A stretch of 64,000 nucleotides of DNA, taken from positions 1 to 64,000 of the forward strand of contig JAHHHC010000016.1 in assembly GCA_019359515.1 (NCBI GenBank), written 5' to 3'. Numbering within the stretch: the stretch's first letter is position 1; each line of letters starts with the position of its first letter. The notes under the pieces are model-generated. The model was not told the DNA's origin. It saw only the letters and a list, made by a program, of their open reading frames with translations, and did no database searches. The DNA comes from Desmonostoc vinosum HA7617-LM4. GTDB lineage: Bacteria > Cyanobacteriota > Cyanobacteriia > Cyanobacteriales > Nostocaceae. Positions 36,406-46,101 of the stretch are shown one piece after another. Made by a program: the position numbers and the translations under genes.

Positions 36406-36480
36406 CTTTTTACTTTTTACTTTTTACTTTTTACTTCTTAAAAGGATGTAGAAACCCTGTCCTCGACGGGGTAGTTCATG
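36406..36480. repeat. TTTTTAC tandem repeat and IS605-like end hairpin
   Basis: About four TTTTTAC heptamers (36406-36436), then ACCCTGT-CCTCG-ACGGGGT (36454-36472) and TAGTTCATG, which resembles the right end hairpin of IS200/IS605-type elements. It reaches the stop codon of the minus-strand glycosyltransferase gene. Confidence 0.45.
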
Positions 36481-38146
36481 AAATCTTAATGTTATTCCTG
36501 CGAGGTAAATTGCGGCGTTGTAAAGTATCAGATTTCACTAATTTCCAAACAGAGTAATAGCGATCGCTGTAAACAAGCTCTGTTTTAGAATTATACCTTT
36601 TTTCGATTGCCTTGCGCCAATTATATGTAGGGTTAAATAAAAACACATCAGCAAAACTATCAGGAATTCTGGGAACTTTTTGGTCTTGTACTAATACGAA
36701 TTTTACTTTTGGTTGCAATAAATAGCTTAAAGAAAATACATTACCATAATTAGTACCAAATGCATCACTAACTACAAGAGGGCGAGCAGTTTGATTGATA
36801 ATTTGAGCTACTTGGGGGTTGCCATAGCTCATACCTTTATTCCACCACGTATCTGCTTGAATACTCACCCTCGAAGAAACTAGTCCACAAATAATTATCA
36901 GTACTGTAACTATTTGCCAGATGAGCCGACGTGACAAGTTTCCATAATATAATTGCGTAGCTAGTAGATAAGCAACAGCTAATTGAATCCCCAAGTAGGA
37001 TGGGATTAAATATGCTTCTGCTACTGAACTAATATCTCCAAAAATTAAGTTTGGTAACATTAGAGGTAGGGCTGGCACTACAATCAATATCAAAATAAAT
37101 AACCAAATTTTGTAATTAGTTGTACGGCAAAGAAAATAAAGTGCGTATCCTACTAAAGTTAAAAAAACTGGTACAACTACATAGCTAAAAGGATTTTCTA
37201 AGCCAAAATTCAAATCAAAAAATATTCGACTTAATTGGATGAGAGCAAATGGAATCACAGCCATTGAATTTGACTGCATTATTGTTTCTGTTCCATCTGC
37301 GGAAATTAAAAATTGGAAGAAGCTAGCGATAATAATTGCCATCCAAGGCATGAAAGCTAAAAATCCCACTAATGATGCTAGCAAATAAGCCCTAACTGTT
37401 TCGTTTAGCTGAAATCTATTGGTAATTAACACATAAATTCCATGCGCGATCGCTACAAATCCACTCCACAAAAATGTGTACAAACTAAGTGCTAAAGTAA
37501 CTGCATAAATGCTCCAATTAGCAAAGCGATCTGGTGGTTGTTTTTCTGGAGCTAATTTAGCTTTATCTTGTGGTTCTAACCTAATTGCACGCAGTAGTGC
37601 AGTACTAGAAAGTGATATACTCAGTAACCAAAGTATGTATTCTCCTGCTTCTTGAGCATAAACAAGGTGGATAGGAGAGATAGCCATGAGTGCGATCGCT
37701 AAACCAGGTACTGATAAAGGTACATTAAATAATTCCCGACATAGCCAATAAACACCAGGGAAAATTAACAAACTCATCAAAGCCGACAAACTTCTAATCG
37801 CCGTCACCGAATTGCCAAAAATTGCTAACCATAACCGGGCAATTACATAATAAAGTGGCGGATGTTGAGAGTCCTCCATTACCAAAGTCATAATTGTGTC
37901 ATTTAAACTTTTATCAGAATTGACACCTTGGAATAGGGCAAAACTCTCTTTATCAATGACTTGACCGTTAAAAATTTGCTGTTTTACTTGAGTTGTTGTG
38001 TAACCAGAAATCCGTAACGAAGTATAAGTTTCATTATGCCAGTAGACTTTACCTTCGATATTAAAAAAACGAAACAGTATACCCATTACTAACAAAAAGA
38101 TAACTAAAAACCGCAACCAACTCGGAGTAATCTTGAGATGGTGCAT
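36476..38146 (-). CDS. Glycosyltransferase family 39-like membrane protein
   Basis: 556 residues with about 10-12 transmembrane helices and a soluble C-terminus, the build of GT-C enzymes (ArnT/PMT-like) that move sugars from polyprenyl lipids. The first periplasmic loop reads VYWHNETYTSLR: the usual acidic pair seems to be Asn-Glu here, so a conserved Asp may be missing. A second motif is QHPPLYYVIARLW, with the PPLYY conserved in the family. Substrate unknown. No sugar-pathway neighbours. A repeat at its 3' end overlaps the stop region. Confidence 0.8.
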   Translation of the reverse strand: MHHLKITPSWLRFLVIFLLVMGILFRFFNIEGKVYWHNETYTSLRISGYTTTQVKQQIFNGQVIDKESFALFQGVNSDKSLNDTIMTLVMEDSQHPPLYYVIARLWLAIFGNSVTAIRSLSALMSLLIFPGVYWLCRELFNVPLSVPGLAIALMAISPIHLVYAQEAGEYILWLLSISLSSTALLRAIRLEPQDKAKLAPEKQPPDRFANWSIYAVTLALSLYTFLWSGFVAIAHGIYVLITNRFQLNETVRAYLLASLVGFLAFMPWMAIIIASFFQFLISADGTETIMQSNSMAVIPFALIQLSRIFFDLNFGLENPFSYVVVPVFLTLVGYALYFLCRTTNYKIWLFILILIVVPALPLMLPNLIFGDISSVAEAYLIPSYLGIQLAVAYLLATQLYYGNLSRRLIWQIVTVLIIICGLVSSRVSIQADTWWNKGMSYGNPQVAQIINQTARPLVVSDAFGTNYGNVFSLSYLLQPKVKFVLVQDQKVPRIPDSFADVFLFNPTYNWRKAIEKRYNSKTELVYSDRYYSVWKLVKSDTLQRRNLPRRNNIKIS

Positions 38147-38354
38147 AATCCTAATTTGTAATTAAAGAACACATGTAAAAATTTGATTTAAGTGGGTGCT
38201 AATTGAGGAAATTAGTGATTAACACTTCTACTCTATTAATTATGAAAATAATTGAATAAAATTGTATCCAATATCGCAAAAACAACTTTATTTTTGTAAC
38301 GGAGATGCGAAGTAGAGTAAAATATCATAAACTCATAATCAGCACAAAGCTACC

Positions 38355-38513
38355 ATGCAAATTCAACGAACTTTTTCTGGTGCATCTTGGGAATCTCAAG
38401 GAGGTTACTGTTGCGGCATTAAAATTGGAAACCACATTTATATTTCTGGTACTGCACTAATTGATGCAGCAGGAAGTGTTTTTGCTCCTGGTGATGCTTA
38501 TGCAAGATATTGA
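38355..38513 (+). pseudogene. RidA/YjgF family, N-terminal fragment
   Basis: Fifty-two codons from ATG at 38355 to TGA at 38511. The N-terminal portion has GASWESQGGYCCGIKIGNHI, then YISGTALID and APGDAYAR, matching the first part of the RidA enamine deaminase fold (normally about 130 residues); the remaining strands and the conserved Arg are absent. The frame runs into the 3' end of the next, oppositely oriented gene, so the rest was lost by a deletion or insertion. Confidence 0.6.
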
Positions 38514-38525
38514 TATATAAGGTTT

Positions 38526-39320
38526 TTACAAAACACAGTAACCCCATTTGGCAAAGTCGGCAATATTAGATATTGTTAAGAAATCAATAGTTTTGAACTG
38601 CCGATCAATAGCTGGAAGGCTACATATTTTAGCTCCGATATTCAAATATGCCTGGACAATTTTAGGAATCTCCACATGACATGCATCTGCACAATCTTGA
38701 GGAAGTTCCAAACAGAATTGAGAATTAGGATGAACCAAAATACTAGGATGCATCAAGTTATGTTGCTGAAAATAATTATAAGCAGAAGCTGCTTGCCAAG
38801 GAGATTGTGTAAGTAATGATGCACAACCGAAAAAATATTGTTTTCCACTTATAATTAGATACTTTGCTAGCCCTTCCCAAAGTAATAAAAGTGCCTGAAG
38901 ATTTCGGTATTCTTTAGCTATACATGCGCGTCCCACTTCTACAGATGCTTGAAGTATAGAATCGGGAATTGTGCTGAGATCAAATATATCAGCAGCATCG
39001 AAACCAAATCCTTGAGAGGCCATTGTATAAGTTTGCATTCGATAAGTACCAATTGTGCGACCAGTTTGTTGAGAAATGAGCATCAAATGATGACAAACTT
39101 CATCAAACTTGTCTTGATCCATTTGAGTTATGCTAGAAGTAGAAAGTCCTAACCCTAGTTCTAGATTAAAAACTTCAAAGCGCAACCGAAAAATAGAATC
39201 TAATTCTTCGTCAGTTGAAGCTAGCCGAAGAATATAATTTTCAGTTTGTAGAACAGAAAAATCTGTAAGGGGAAAAGGAGAACTCAGTGGGTAATCGATG
39301 TTGCGACTAGAAAATTCCAT
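38526..39320 (-). CDS. GNAT-type N-acyltransferase (hemolysin/OlsB-like)
   Basis: 264 residues. The core FRLRFEVFNLELGLGL (about 44-60), RTIGTYRMQT and EVGRACIAKEYRNLQALLLLWEGLAKYL fit the acyltransferase family that includes ornithine lipid synthase OlsB and acyl-homoserine-lactone synthases. The Cys-rich tail is lineage-specific. Substrate unknown, maybe acyl carrier protein with an amino acid. Start ATG 39320 with no clear operon. Confidence 0.75.
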   Translation of the reverse strand: MEFSSRNIDYPLSSPFPLTDFSVLQTENYILRLASTDEELDSIFRLRFEVFNLELGLGLSTSSITQMDQDKFDEVCHHLMLISQQTGRTIGTYRMQTYTMASQGFGFDAADIFDLSTIPDSILQASVEVGRACIAKEYRNLQALLLLWEGLAKYLIISGKQYFFGCASLLTQSPWQAASAYNYFQQHNLMHPSILVHPNSQFCLELPQDCADACHVEIPKIVQAYLNIGAKICSLPAIDRQFKTIDFLTISNIADFAKWGYCVL

Positions 39321-39540
39321 TGGGGAATGGGGAATGGGGAATAGGGAATGGGGAATTGCGTAAAGCCTACGGCATAGCTTCGCTTAGAGCGAGGTATGAG
39401 CGTCTGAAGGAGCGTCATTGCAAATTACGAATTGGTATTAGTTGTGATGTTTTCTTGTGATTAGCTATTTAAATTAAATTTCCATAACAAAACGTAATTA
39501 CGAATTACGAATTAGTCTGAAGTGTTTTTATTATGGGGTT
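39321..39540. repeat. Repeat-rich intergenic region
   Basis: GGGGAATGGGGAATAGGGAATG tandem-like words at 39322-39355, then GCTTCGCTTAGAGCGAGGTA and AATTACGAATT units. No gene. Confidence 0.65.
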
Positions 39541-39642
39541 ATTTTTTGAAAAAATCTGGTAATCAGATACAAAATTTTCTATTTATATAGGTCATAAACT
39601 AAGCATCAAAGCCAAACACTAAGAAACTTTCAAGCCTGTTCC

Positions 39643-39678
39643 CTTTAAAAAGAAAGCCCCCAGATGTAGCCGGGGGCT
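39643..39678 (-). terminator. Intrinsic terminator of the ndh-nadK transcript
   Basis: Arms AGCCCCC (39655-39661) and GGGGGCT (39672-39678), then TTTCTTTTT on the minus strand, about 44 bases after the nadK stop. Ends the long minus-strand transcript. Confidence 0.85.
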
Positions 39679-39721
39679 GAGATGATTTCGCTTTGCGATC
39701 GCCTTTTCTAGCCTATCCAAA

Positions 39722-40642
39722 TCAATTACGATGATTATTGCTGTAGCGAACCCTAGTACCTGCCCACAACAACTTTTCTCGTAGTGTTTGATAGTAAGAA
39801 TTGTTCTCCCGCAAAATAATAAACTTCGCCCGACAATCTGCCATCCGCACATCAACACGGTGTCCTGGCCAAATTGAAGTAGCTAATACTCCATCCGTCC
39901 ACAACTTGGTACTCAAATCGTAATCTCCCAAAGGCCAAACACTCACAACAGAACCAGGGGGTAAAACCAAGGGACGGCTAGAAAGACTCATTGGACAAAT
40001 GGGAGTGATGGTAATCGCCTCCATGCCATCGTGCATGATTGGGCCATTAGCAGAAACGGTGTAACCTGTAGAACCTGTGGGAGTGGAAATAATCAACCCG
40101 TCTCCTACATATTGATCGACTACCTCACCATCAATTTCCATTTCGAGAATTGAGGTAATCATCCGGTCGGCAGATGCAGGTTTAACGCAAAACTCATTCA
40201 AGGCGAGGTAACGTTCCGTCACAGGTTCTAAATTTGTGCGATGACCCTCATACACCGCCGCTTGTAACATCATCCGGCGTTGGACAGCATAACGATCCTC
40301 CAACAGCCGATCCCAAATCTTTTCCGTATCTTGAAACTCTTCCACAGACTCAGTTAAAAACCCCAGATGTCCTCCCACATTCACTCCTAGAATGGGGATA
40401 CCAGCCGGGGCTAAATGTCTGGCACTAGTTAAAACAGTACCATCACCACCAAGTACCAAAGCCAGATCGATAGGTTGACCTGCTGATGCCAAAAACACTG
40501 GATAAGGGTTATCTTTTGGCCCGCTAGGCCCCATCAGCACTTGGCAAGAACGATTTTCTAGTTGTTTAGCACAGAGTTCTGCCCAGCTTTTACTCTGGGC
40601 ATCTCGCGCCTTATAAGCAATGATTACCTGCTTGAGTTGCAC
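39722..40642 (-). CDS. nadK: NAD kinase
   Basis: 306 residues. It phosphorylates NAD to NADP with ATP. Motifs are LVLGGDGTVL (about 77-86), VNVGGHLGFLTE, YLALNEFCV and SADRMITSILEMEIDGE. The start at 40642 lies six bases after the ndhE stop, so it is probably co-transcribed with ndhAIGE, coupling NAD(P)H supply to the NDH-1 complex. Cyanobacteria have two NAD kinases; this is one of the typical isoforms, but which is uncertain. A terminator closes the unit. Confidence 0.93.
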   Translation of the reverse strand: MQLKQVIIAYKARDAQSKSWAELCAKQLENRSCQVLMGPSGPKDNPYPVFLASAGQPIDLALVLGGDGTVLTSARHLAPAGIPILGVNVGGHLGFLTESVEEFQDTEKIWDRLLEDRYAVQRRMMLQAAVYEGHRTNLEPVTERYLALNEFCVKPASADRMITSILEMEIDGEVVDQYVGDGLIISTPTGSTGYTVSANGPIMHDGMEAITITPICPMSLSSRPLVLPPGSVVSVWPLGDYDLSTKLWTDGVLATSIWPGHRVDVRMADCRAKFIILRENNSYYQTLREKLLWAGTRVRYSNNHRN

Positions 40643-40648
40643 GCACTG

Positions 40649-40954
40649 TTACCACTTCAGGAGATTAAACTGCTCCATATCGACGGTATCGCGATTGCGA
40701 TAAATAGCTAGCACAATCGCCAAACCTACCGCCGCCTCAGCAGCTGCCACAGTAATCACAAATACAGTGAAAACCTGACCCTTAATTAATGTTGAGTCAA
40801 GGAAGTTGGAAAATGCCATTAAATTCAGATTAACAGCATTCAGCAGCAATTCAATCGACATTAACACCCGCACGGCGTTACGGCTAGTAATTAGCCCATA
40901 GATCCCAATGCAGAACAAAGCGGCTGCTAGTAATAAAAAGTACTGAAGTTGCAT
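40649..40954 (-). CDS. ndhE: NDH-1 subunit NdhE (NuoK-like)
   Basis: 101 residues, three transmembrane helices. [15 protein letters not shown] carries the buried Glu of the NuoK family, and [15 protein letters not shown] the second Glu. It is a proton-channel subunit of the thylakoid NDH-1 complex for respiratory and cyclic electron flow. Last ndh gene in the ndhA-I-G-E order typical of cyanobacteria and chloroplasts. Confidence 0.97.
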   Translation of the reverse strand: MQLQYFLLLAAALFCIGIYGLITSRNAVRVLMSIELLLNAVNLNLMAFSNFLDSTLIKGQVFTVFVITVAAAEAAVGLAIVLAIYRNRDTVDMEQFNLLKW

Positions 40955-41113
40955 GAGTCAGTTGTCAGTTATTCAGTTATGAGTTAGTTGTACTGAGTGG
41001 AGTCGAAGTATCAGTTATCAAAAACTGCACAGAGGCTTAGATATTGGTATGAGCAATCGAAATTAGGTGTTAGAAAAACTTTTGCCAATTCCCAATTCCC
41101 CATTCCCAATTCC

Positions 41114-41773
41114 CTAGTCTCGACGCGAACCACCACGATAGCTATCATCATCGCTTGAACCACTGCCAGTTTTTACCGCTGCCAGTTCTCTGGGGCGTTC
41201 TGGCAAAGTTAATACGGTTTGCGGCAGTTCAGAAGTTGAAGTTGGTTCTGGCAAGTATTCACGACGCGCCAAAATAATTGCTCCTACCATCGCCATGAGC
41301 AGCAAAATAGAAGCCAATTCAAAAGGCAGTAAAAAGTCAGTGAAGAAATGTTCACCAATCACAACTATGGAACTTTGACCAGCTAGACCGGCTACAGGAG
41401 TAGTTGAGTACGCCCAAGGGGTTGCTAACACCATCGTACTCAAAAGACCAAATAACCCCAGACTAACTACACCTGTTAGTACTTTCCTTAACCAGGCGCT
41501 AGGAAATGGTGCAAAATCTTGGCGTTTGTTTACCAACATAATGGCAAACAAGATTAGCACGTTTACCGCTCCAACATAAATTAGTACTTGGGCTGCTGCT
41601 ACAAAATCACCATTGAGCAACAGATACATCCCCGCTATGCTGATGAACACACCACCTAGCATAAAAGCAGAATAAACAATACTGGAGAATAGCACCACAC
41701 CAATAGCTGATCCAATCATCATGGCAGCTAGGATGCCAAACGAAACAATCTGTACTCCTTCCGCAAGATTCAC
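41114..41773 (-). CDS. ndhG: NDH-1 subunit NdhG (NuoJ-like)
   Basis: 219 residues with about five transmembrane helices and a polar C-terminus ending GSSDDDSYRGGSRRD. The signature AAAQVLIYVGAVNVLILFAIMLV lies at about 60-82. Membrane arm subunit of NDH-1. Separated from ndhE by 159 bases and from ndhI by 90, the latter including GTCATTG tandem octamers (about 41797-41830). Confidence 0.96.
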   Translation of the reverse strand: MNLAEGVQIVSFGILAAMMIGSAIGVVLFSSIVYSAFMLGGVFISIAGMYLLLNGDFVAAAQVLIYVGAVNVLILFAIMLVNKRQDFAPFPSAWLRKVLTGVVSLGLFGLLSTMVLATPWAYSTTPVAGLAGQSSIVVIGEHFFTDFLLPFELASILLLMAMVGAIILARREYLPEPTSTSELPQTVLTLPERPRELAAVKTGSGSSDDDSYRGGSRRD

Positions 41774-41863
41774 TATTTTTTGCCCTCAGTTATTGGTCAT
41801 GAGTCATTGGTCATTGGTCATTAGTCATTAACAAAAGACAGAGGACAAATGACAAATGACAAT

Positions 41864-42445
41864 TTATTTTTCTGTTTCTATAAGGTCTTTAGGATTTGCA
41901 CCTACACGAGGGGCATCTGCTGGTAAGCCATGGGGGTCGAGGACGCCTTTGGGCAGGTAAACTAGTTCACGTAATGGTGTCACCATTGGATCATCTGTCA
42001 CCTTGTAGGGGAGACGACCTAGTGCTACGCTGTCATAGTTCAATTCATGGCGATCGTAAGTGGAAAGCTCATACTCTTCTGTCATTGATAGACAGTTAGT
42101 TGGGCAATATTCCACGCAGTTACCGCAGAAGATACAAACTCCAAAATCAATGCTGTAGTGGTTGAGCTTTTTCTTTTTGCTGGCTTTGTCGAATTCCCAA
42201 TCTACTACAGGCAAATTAATTGGACAAACGCGAACACAGACTTCACAGGAGATGCACTTATCAAACTCAAAGTGAATCCTACCGCGAAACCGTTCACCAG
42301 GAATCAATTTTTCGTAAGGGTACTGGACGGTGACTGGACGCCGCCGCATGTGGTCAAAGGTGACAGACAAACCCTGACCGATGTAACGACCGGCTTGAAC
42401 TGCTTCTTTGGCGTAATCGCCAACTTGCTTGAGGAATTTGAGCAT
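41864..42445 (-). CDS. ndhI: NDH-1 subunit NdhI (NuoI-like ferredoxin subunit)
   Basis: 193 residues from [15 protein letters not shown] (ATG at 42445), the conserved start; a nine-codon extension upstream is not supported. Two 4Fe-4S clusters are bound by [12 protein letters not shown] and [12 protein letters not shown]. It passes electrons in the peripheral arm of NDH-1. Part of the ndhAIGE operon. Confidence 0.97.
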   Translation of the reverse strand: MLKFLKQVGDYAKEAVQAGRYIGQGLSVTFDHMRRRPVTVQYPYEKLIPGERFRGRIHFEFDKCISCEVCVRVCPINLPVVDWEFDKASKKKKLNHYSIDFGVCIFCGNCVEYCPTNCLSMTEEYELSTYDRHELNYDSVALGRLPYKVTDDPMVTPLRELVYLPKGVLDPHGLPADAPRVGANPKDLIETEK

Positions 42446-42530
42446 TTTTTGTGTCTCTCTCTTTTTTGTCATTTGTCATTAGTCCACAGTTCAAAATATT
42501 GACTGTTGATTGTTGAGTGTTGACTGTTGA

Positions 42531-43649
42531 CTAACCACCAAAGGCGACGGGAAAAGCTAGTTTGAGGGCTGCGGTGAGGAGGAGATTTACCAAACCTACT
42601 GGTAACAAAAACTTCCATCCTAAATCTAATAGTTGGTCAATTCTGACCCGTGGTACTGTCCAGCGCAACAGGATGGCGAGAAATACTAGAAAATAAGCTT
42701 TGAGTAGGGTCATGGTGATGCCCAGAGAGGCACCAACTACTTGTAATACGGGGTTGGCTTCACTGACTCCTAGCCAGCTAGCTACGACGCTAAGGGGAAT
42801 CGGAAAATCCCAACCACCCAGGTATAAAACTGCTACTAAAAGAGCAGAAAGTACGAGGTTGACGTAGGAACTTAGATAAAATAGGGCGAATTTCATCCCT
42901 GAATACTCAGTTTGATAGCCTGCGACTATTTCCTCTTCAGCTTCGGGCAAGTCAAAAGGTAATCGTTCGCACTCAGCCAAAGCGGATATCCAAAAGATGA
43001 TAAAGCCGACTGGTTGCCGCCAAATGTTCCACCCAAGGATGCCATAGCCGGATTGTTGATTGACAATATCAACGGTACTGAGGCTATTTGACATCATAGC
43101 GATCGCCAGCACACTCAGCGCTAAAGGAATTTCGTAACTAATCGACTGTGCTGCTGCTCGCAAGCCTCCTAAGAGGGAGTACTTATTATTAGATGCATAG
43201 CCAGCCATTAACAAGCCAATCGGCTGAATGCTAGACAATGCAATCCACAAGAAAATCCCCATCCCCACGTTGGTGATGATAATATTCTGTCCAAAGGGGA
43301 CGATTAAATAGGACAGAAACACCGGCAACACGACAATAATCGGGCCGAGGGTAAATAGCAAGGGGTCAGCTTTAGCCGGTACAATGTCTTCCTTAAATAC
43401 CAACTTCAAACCATCCGCCACCGGAGCCAGTAGTCCTAAAGGCCCAATATACTCAGGGCCAATTCGTTGCTGTGCTGCCGCTGAAATCTTCCGTTCTAGC
43501 CAAACACAGACCAGCACCCCGACTGTTGCGCCAATTAGCATCAGTATCATTGGCAGTGGCATCCAAATCGCTTTGGCTGTTCCTGGGGGTATTCCTAAAT
43601 CCTTAAGGGATTCAATAAAAGTTCCTTGGAGGTCAATTCCTGAATTCAT
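42531..43649 (-). CDS. ndhA: NDH-1 subunit NdhA (NuoH-like)
   Basis: 372 residues, eight transmembrane helices. Conserved segments are [20 protein letters not shown] (quinone chamber), [19 protein letters not shown], and [12 protein letters not shown]. It anchors the peripheral arm to the membrane arm of NDH-1. First gene of the operon; start ATG 43649. Confidence 0.97.
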   Translation of the reverse strand: MNSGIDLQGTFIESLKDLGIPPGTAKAIWMPLPMILMLIGATVGVLVCVWLERKISAAAQQRIGPEYIGPLGLLAPVADGLKLVFKEDIVPAKADPLLFTLGPIIVVLPVFLSYLIVPFGQNIIITNVGMGIFLWIALSSIQPIGLLMAGYASNNKYSLLGGLRAAAQSISYEIPLALSVLAIAMMSNSLSTVDIVNQQSGYGILGWNIWRQPVGFIIFWISALAECERLPFDLPEAEEEIVAGYQTEYSGMKFALFYLSSYVNLVLSALLVAVLYLGGWDFPIPLSVVASWLGVSEANPVLQVVGASLGITMTLLKAYFLVFLAILLRWTVPRVRIDQLLDLGWKFLLPVGLVNLLLTAALKLAFPVAFGG

Positions 43650-44166
43650 GTTTCCACTCTTTAAGTCATCGAGTCATGGTGAGCTGGGGACTGGGGACTG
43701 GGGACTGGGGACTGGGGAGCCAGTCGCGTGCGGAGGTGTCCTCCGTTGAGCGAACTGGCGTGACTGGGAAAGAATTTTTGTGATTCCAATCTTTAATTCC
43801 CAAGCCTTAGTCCACAGTCTCAAAGCAGCGTTTTTCCTCAACCATATCCAAGGATTAGTTAGGGACTACTTGCTGCAACCCTTGAAGTTTTGTTACTAAT
43901 TCCCATGCCTAGTATATCGTTGGATGGTTTTTGCCCTCTGAAGCGTTATGAGAAGTTCTACTTATGGTCAGCATTGGAATTGGAAATGAGGAACTTGGGG
44001 CCCCCACTCCTGGAGGATACAGCTGGCGAATAGGGGTAATGGGGAATTGGGAGATGAGGAAGAAATTTTCCCCGCGTCCCCACGTCCCCGTGTCCCCGCG
44101 TCCCCCCATCCCCCCATCCCCGCGTCCCCGCGTCCCCGCGTCCTCTTCCCCAGTCCCCAAAATTGT
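43650..44166. repeat. Minisatellite-rich intergenic region upstream of ndhA
   Basis: GGGGACT heptamers (43684-43717), a CGTGCGGAGGTGTCCTCC palindrome, and at 44070-44152 tandem nonamers of CGCGTCCCC with variants, on the gltA side. The ndhA promoter must lie at the left of this block but no box is clear. No coding frame is credible; the long frames here are Pro/Arg/Gly repeats. Confidence 0.75.
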
Positions 44167-45303
44167 CTAACGCAGATCAATAGGGGTATAAGAAATTTCG
44201 TGACGACCGTTGTAAATCTGGGTGGGACGGAAAATCCGGTTTTCTGCTAGCTGTTCTTTCCAGTGGGCTAGCCAACCAGCAACACGTGCGATCGCAAATA
44301 TTGGTGTAAATAAGTCTGTGGGTATGCCCATCTTTCTGTACACCAAACCTGAATAAAAGTCAACATTAGGATAGATCCCTTTAGAACCGAGTTTTTCTTC
44401 AACTACTCGTTCCATTTCTTGAGCAATGTCATAAAACTTGTCTTGCCCAAACTTAGCAAACAGCTGTTCTGCTAACCTCTGCAAAATTGTGGCTCGTGGG
44501 TCTTTGACTTTGTAAACACGATGCCCAAAGCCCATAATCTTAGATTTGCGTTGCAGCAAATCTTCCACGTAAGAGCGTACATTGTCCACAGAACCAATTT
44601 CTTCCAACATCTGAATCACTTCTTCATTGGCTCCACCATGCAAAGGCCCGCCTAAAGTTCCAACAGCACTTGCAACTACGGCGTAGGGGTCTGTCAAGGT
44701 AGAAGCTGTCACCCTCGCACTGAAGGTGGAAGCATTCATTGTATGTTCGACGTGAAGTATCAAGCAGATATCAAAAATTCTCGCCGCTAGAGGATCTGGT
44801 TCTTGCTCATTGAGCATGTACAAGAAATTAGCAGAATAGTCTAAGTCATCGCGAGGGCGCACTGGGTCATTGCCTTTCCGCATTAACTGGAATGCTGCTA
44901 CCATTGTGGGAATGGTTGCTATCAACCGCACCACAGAATCCCGAATGTAAACGGGGTTATGTAAATCACGGCGCGAATAAAATAAGCCTAAAGCAGCTGC
45001 TGAGGCTTGTAGAGCATCCATTGGATGTCCGCTTTCGGGAAAGCATTTCATCATGTCCCGGATGCGATATTTGATTCGCCTATGATGCCGAACTTCATGC
45101 TCAAATGCTTCGAGTTCTTCCCTGCTTGGCAATTCACCCCAGATTAAGAGATAAGCAGTTTCTAAGAATGTACTTTTTTCTGCTAACTCCTCAATTCGGA
45201 GGCCACGATATTCTAGTATTCCCTTTTGCCCATCAACATAACTGATACTCGATTGAGCGGCGGGAATGCCTTCTAGACCAGGCTTGTATTCGCACACCAT
45301 CAT
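44167..45303 (-). CDS. gltA: Citrate synthase
   Basis: 378 residues. It condenses acetyl-CoA with oxaloacetate at the head of the (partly oxidative, partly biosynthetic) TCA route. Active site elements are His in LGGPLHGGANEEV, His in GFGHRVYKVKDPR and Asp in YPNVDFYSGLVY; the helical GLRIEELAEKSTFLETAYLL and NASTFSARVTAST segments are also standard. The start could be either of two Met codons (MMVCEYKPG). The gene is monocistronic. Methylcitrate synthases are close relatives, but none of their pathway genes is near. Confidence 0.93.
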   Translation of the reverse strand: MMVCEYKPGLEGIPAAQSSISYVDGQKGILEYRGLRIEELAEKSTFLETAYLLIWGELPSREELEAFEHEVRHHRRIKYRIRDMMKCFPESGHPMDALQASAAALGLFYSRRDLHNPVYIRDSVVRLIATIPTMVAAFQLMRKGNDPVRPRDDLDYSANFLYMLNEQEPDPLAARIFDICLILHVEHTMNASTFSARVTASTLTDPYAVVASAVGTLGGPLHGGANEEVIQMLEEIGSVDNVRSYVEDLLQRKSKIMGFGHRVYKVKDPRATILQRLAEQLFAKFGQDKFYDIAQEMERVVEEKLGSKGIYPNVDFYSGLVYRKMGIPTDLFTPIFAIARVAGWLAHWKEQLAENRIFRPTQIYNGRHEISYTPIDLR

Positions 45304-45415
45304 GGCAACACCATTTACTTTCTGAAATATCTGATCACGCTAACTTACCAGAAATTGTTGTTGCCATAACAGTAGTCTTTCTCACAACAATTCTTTGCGA
45401 AATGTTGCAAAACTG

Positions 45416-45910
45416 TTACAGCAAGTACTTGGGTGGTGTCAACCAAAACATTTGACTGCAACCCAGAGGCGAGCCTGTTTCTGGTAGTTTTATCCCAATC
45501 ATACCTGCTTTTTTCAAGACTAAACCTGCTTTAATTTCTCCCCAAAGCAAAATTTCTGCCCAATTTGTTAAACCAGGCTCATGTCCAACCAGTGCCAGTT
45601 GGGTATTTGGTGAATAATTTTTTGGTTCTAACCAGTCTCTAAGCCAATGAGAAATTTGACCATCAGGGGCGAGGTAGTTTGATTCTTCCAAATGGGAACT
45701 TAGACCAGTTTCTACTAAAATTTCAGCCGTTTGGCGGGCACGCACTAAGGGACTAGTAAGAATTAAATCAAATTTTAGACCCAGTTTGACAAGTTTTTGG
45801 ACTACTTTCTCTGTTTTTTGTCGCCCCTCTTTGGTTAGTCTGCGTTCTTCATCTTTAATTCCATTTTCTCTTTCTTCGGCAATGCCATGACGAATTAGAT
45901 ACAGTTCCAT
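45416..45910 (-). CDS. sixA: Phosphohistidine phosphatase SixA
   Basis: 164 residues, histidine phosphatase fold. The RHG motif is LIRHGIAEE with phospho-acceptor His8, and ALVGHEPGL has the second His. SixA removes phosphate from histidine-containing phosphotransfer domains, so it may dampen phosphorelays such as those encoded in this window, an inference. Start ATG 45910. Isolated. Confidence 0.9.
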   Translation of the reverse strand: MELYLIRHGIAEERENGIKDEERRLTKEGRQKTEKVVQKLVKLGLKFDLILTSPLVRARQTAEILVETGLSSHLEESNYLAPDGQISHWLRDWLEPKNYSPNTQLALVGHEPGLTNWAEILLWGEIKAGLVLKKAGMIGIKLPETGSPLGCSQMFWLTPPKYLL

Positions 45911-46035
45911 AACTTGATTCTTGAGTGCTGAGTTAGGAGTTACGAAAATTAGCGATCGCTCTCATCTTTTAAGATAACTTCTTCAGCCTCTAATTCCGCT
46001 TCGTAAAAATCGGTCAGCCAGTTCTTGGATATCAC

Positions 46036-46101
46036 TTAGTAGGCGAGTATTTCTGGTAAAAGTTGACTAACAGCGAGTTCGATTTCATTTAAGCTATTCA
46101 T
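46036..46101 (-). pseudogene. Possible degraded small antitoxin-like ORF
   Basis: An in-frame MNSLNEIELAVSQLLPEI start (ATG at 46101, overlapping the stop of the DUF29 gene by eight bases) runs only 21 codons; the next frame continues RNTRLLSDIQELADRFLRSG. Together about 40 codons would read as one small protein if a frameshift were repaired. Not recognised; weak. Confidence 0.3.

Noticed and set aside
43909-44250. Several frames rich in Gly/Arg/Pro
   Set aside because: They are translations of the CGCGTCCCC minisatellite.
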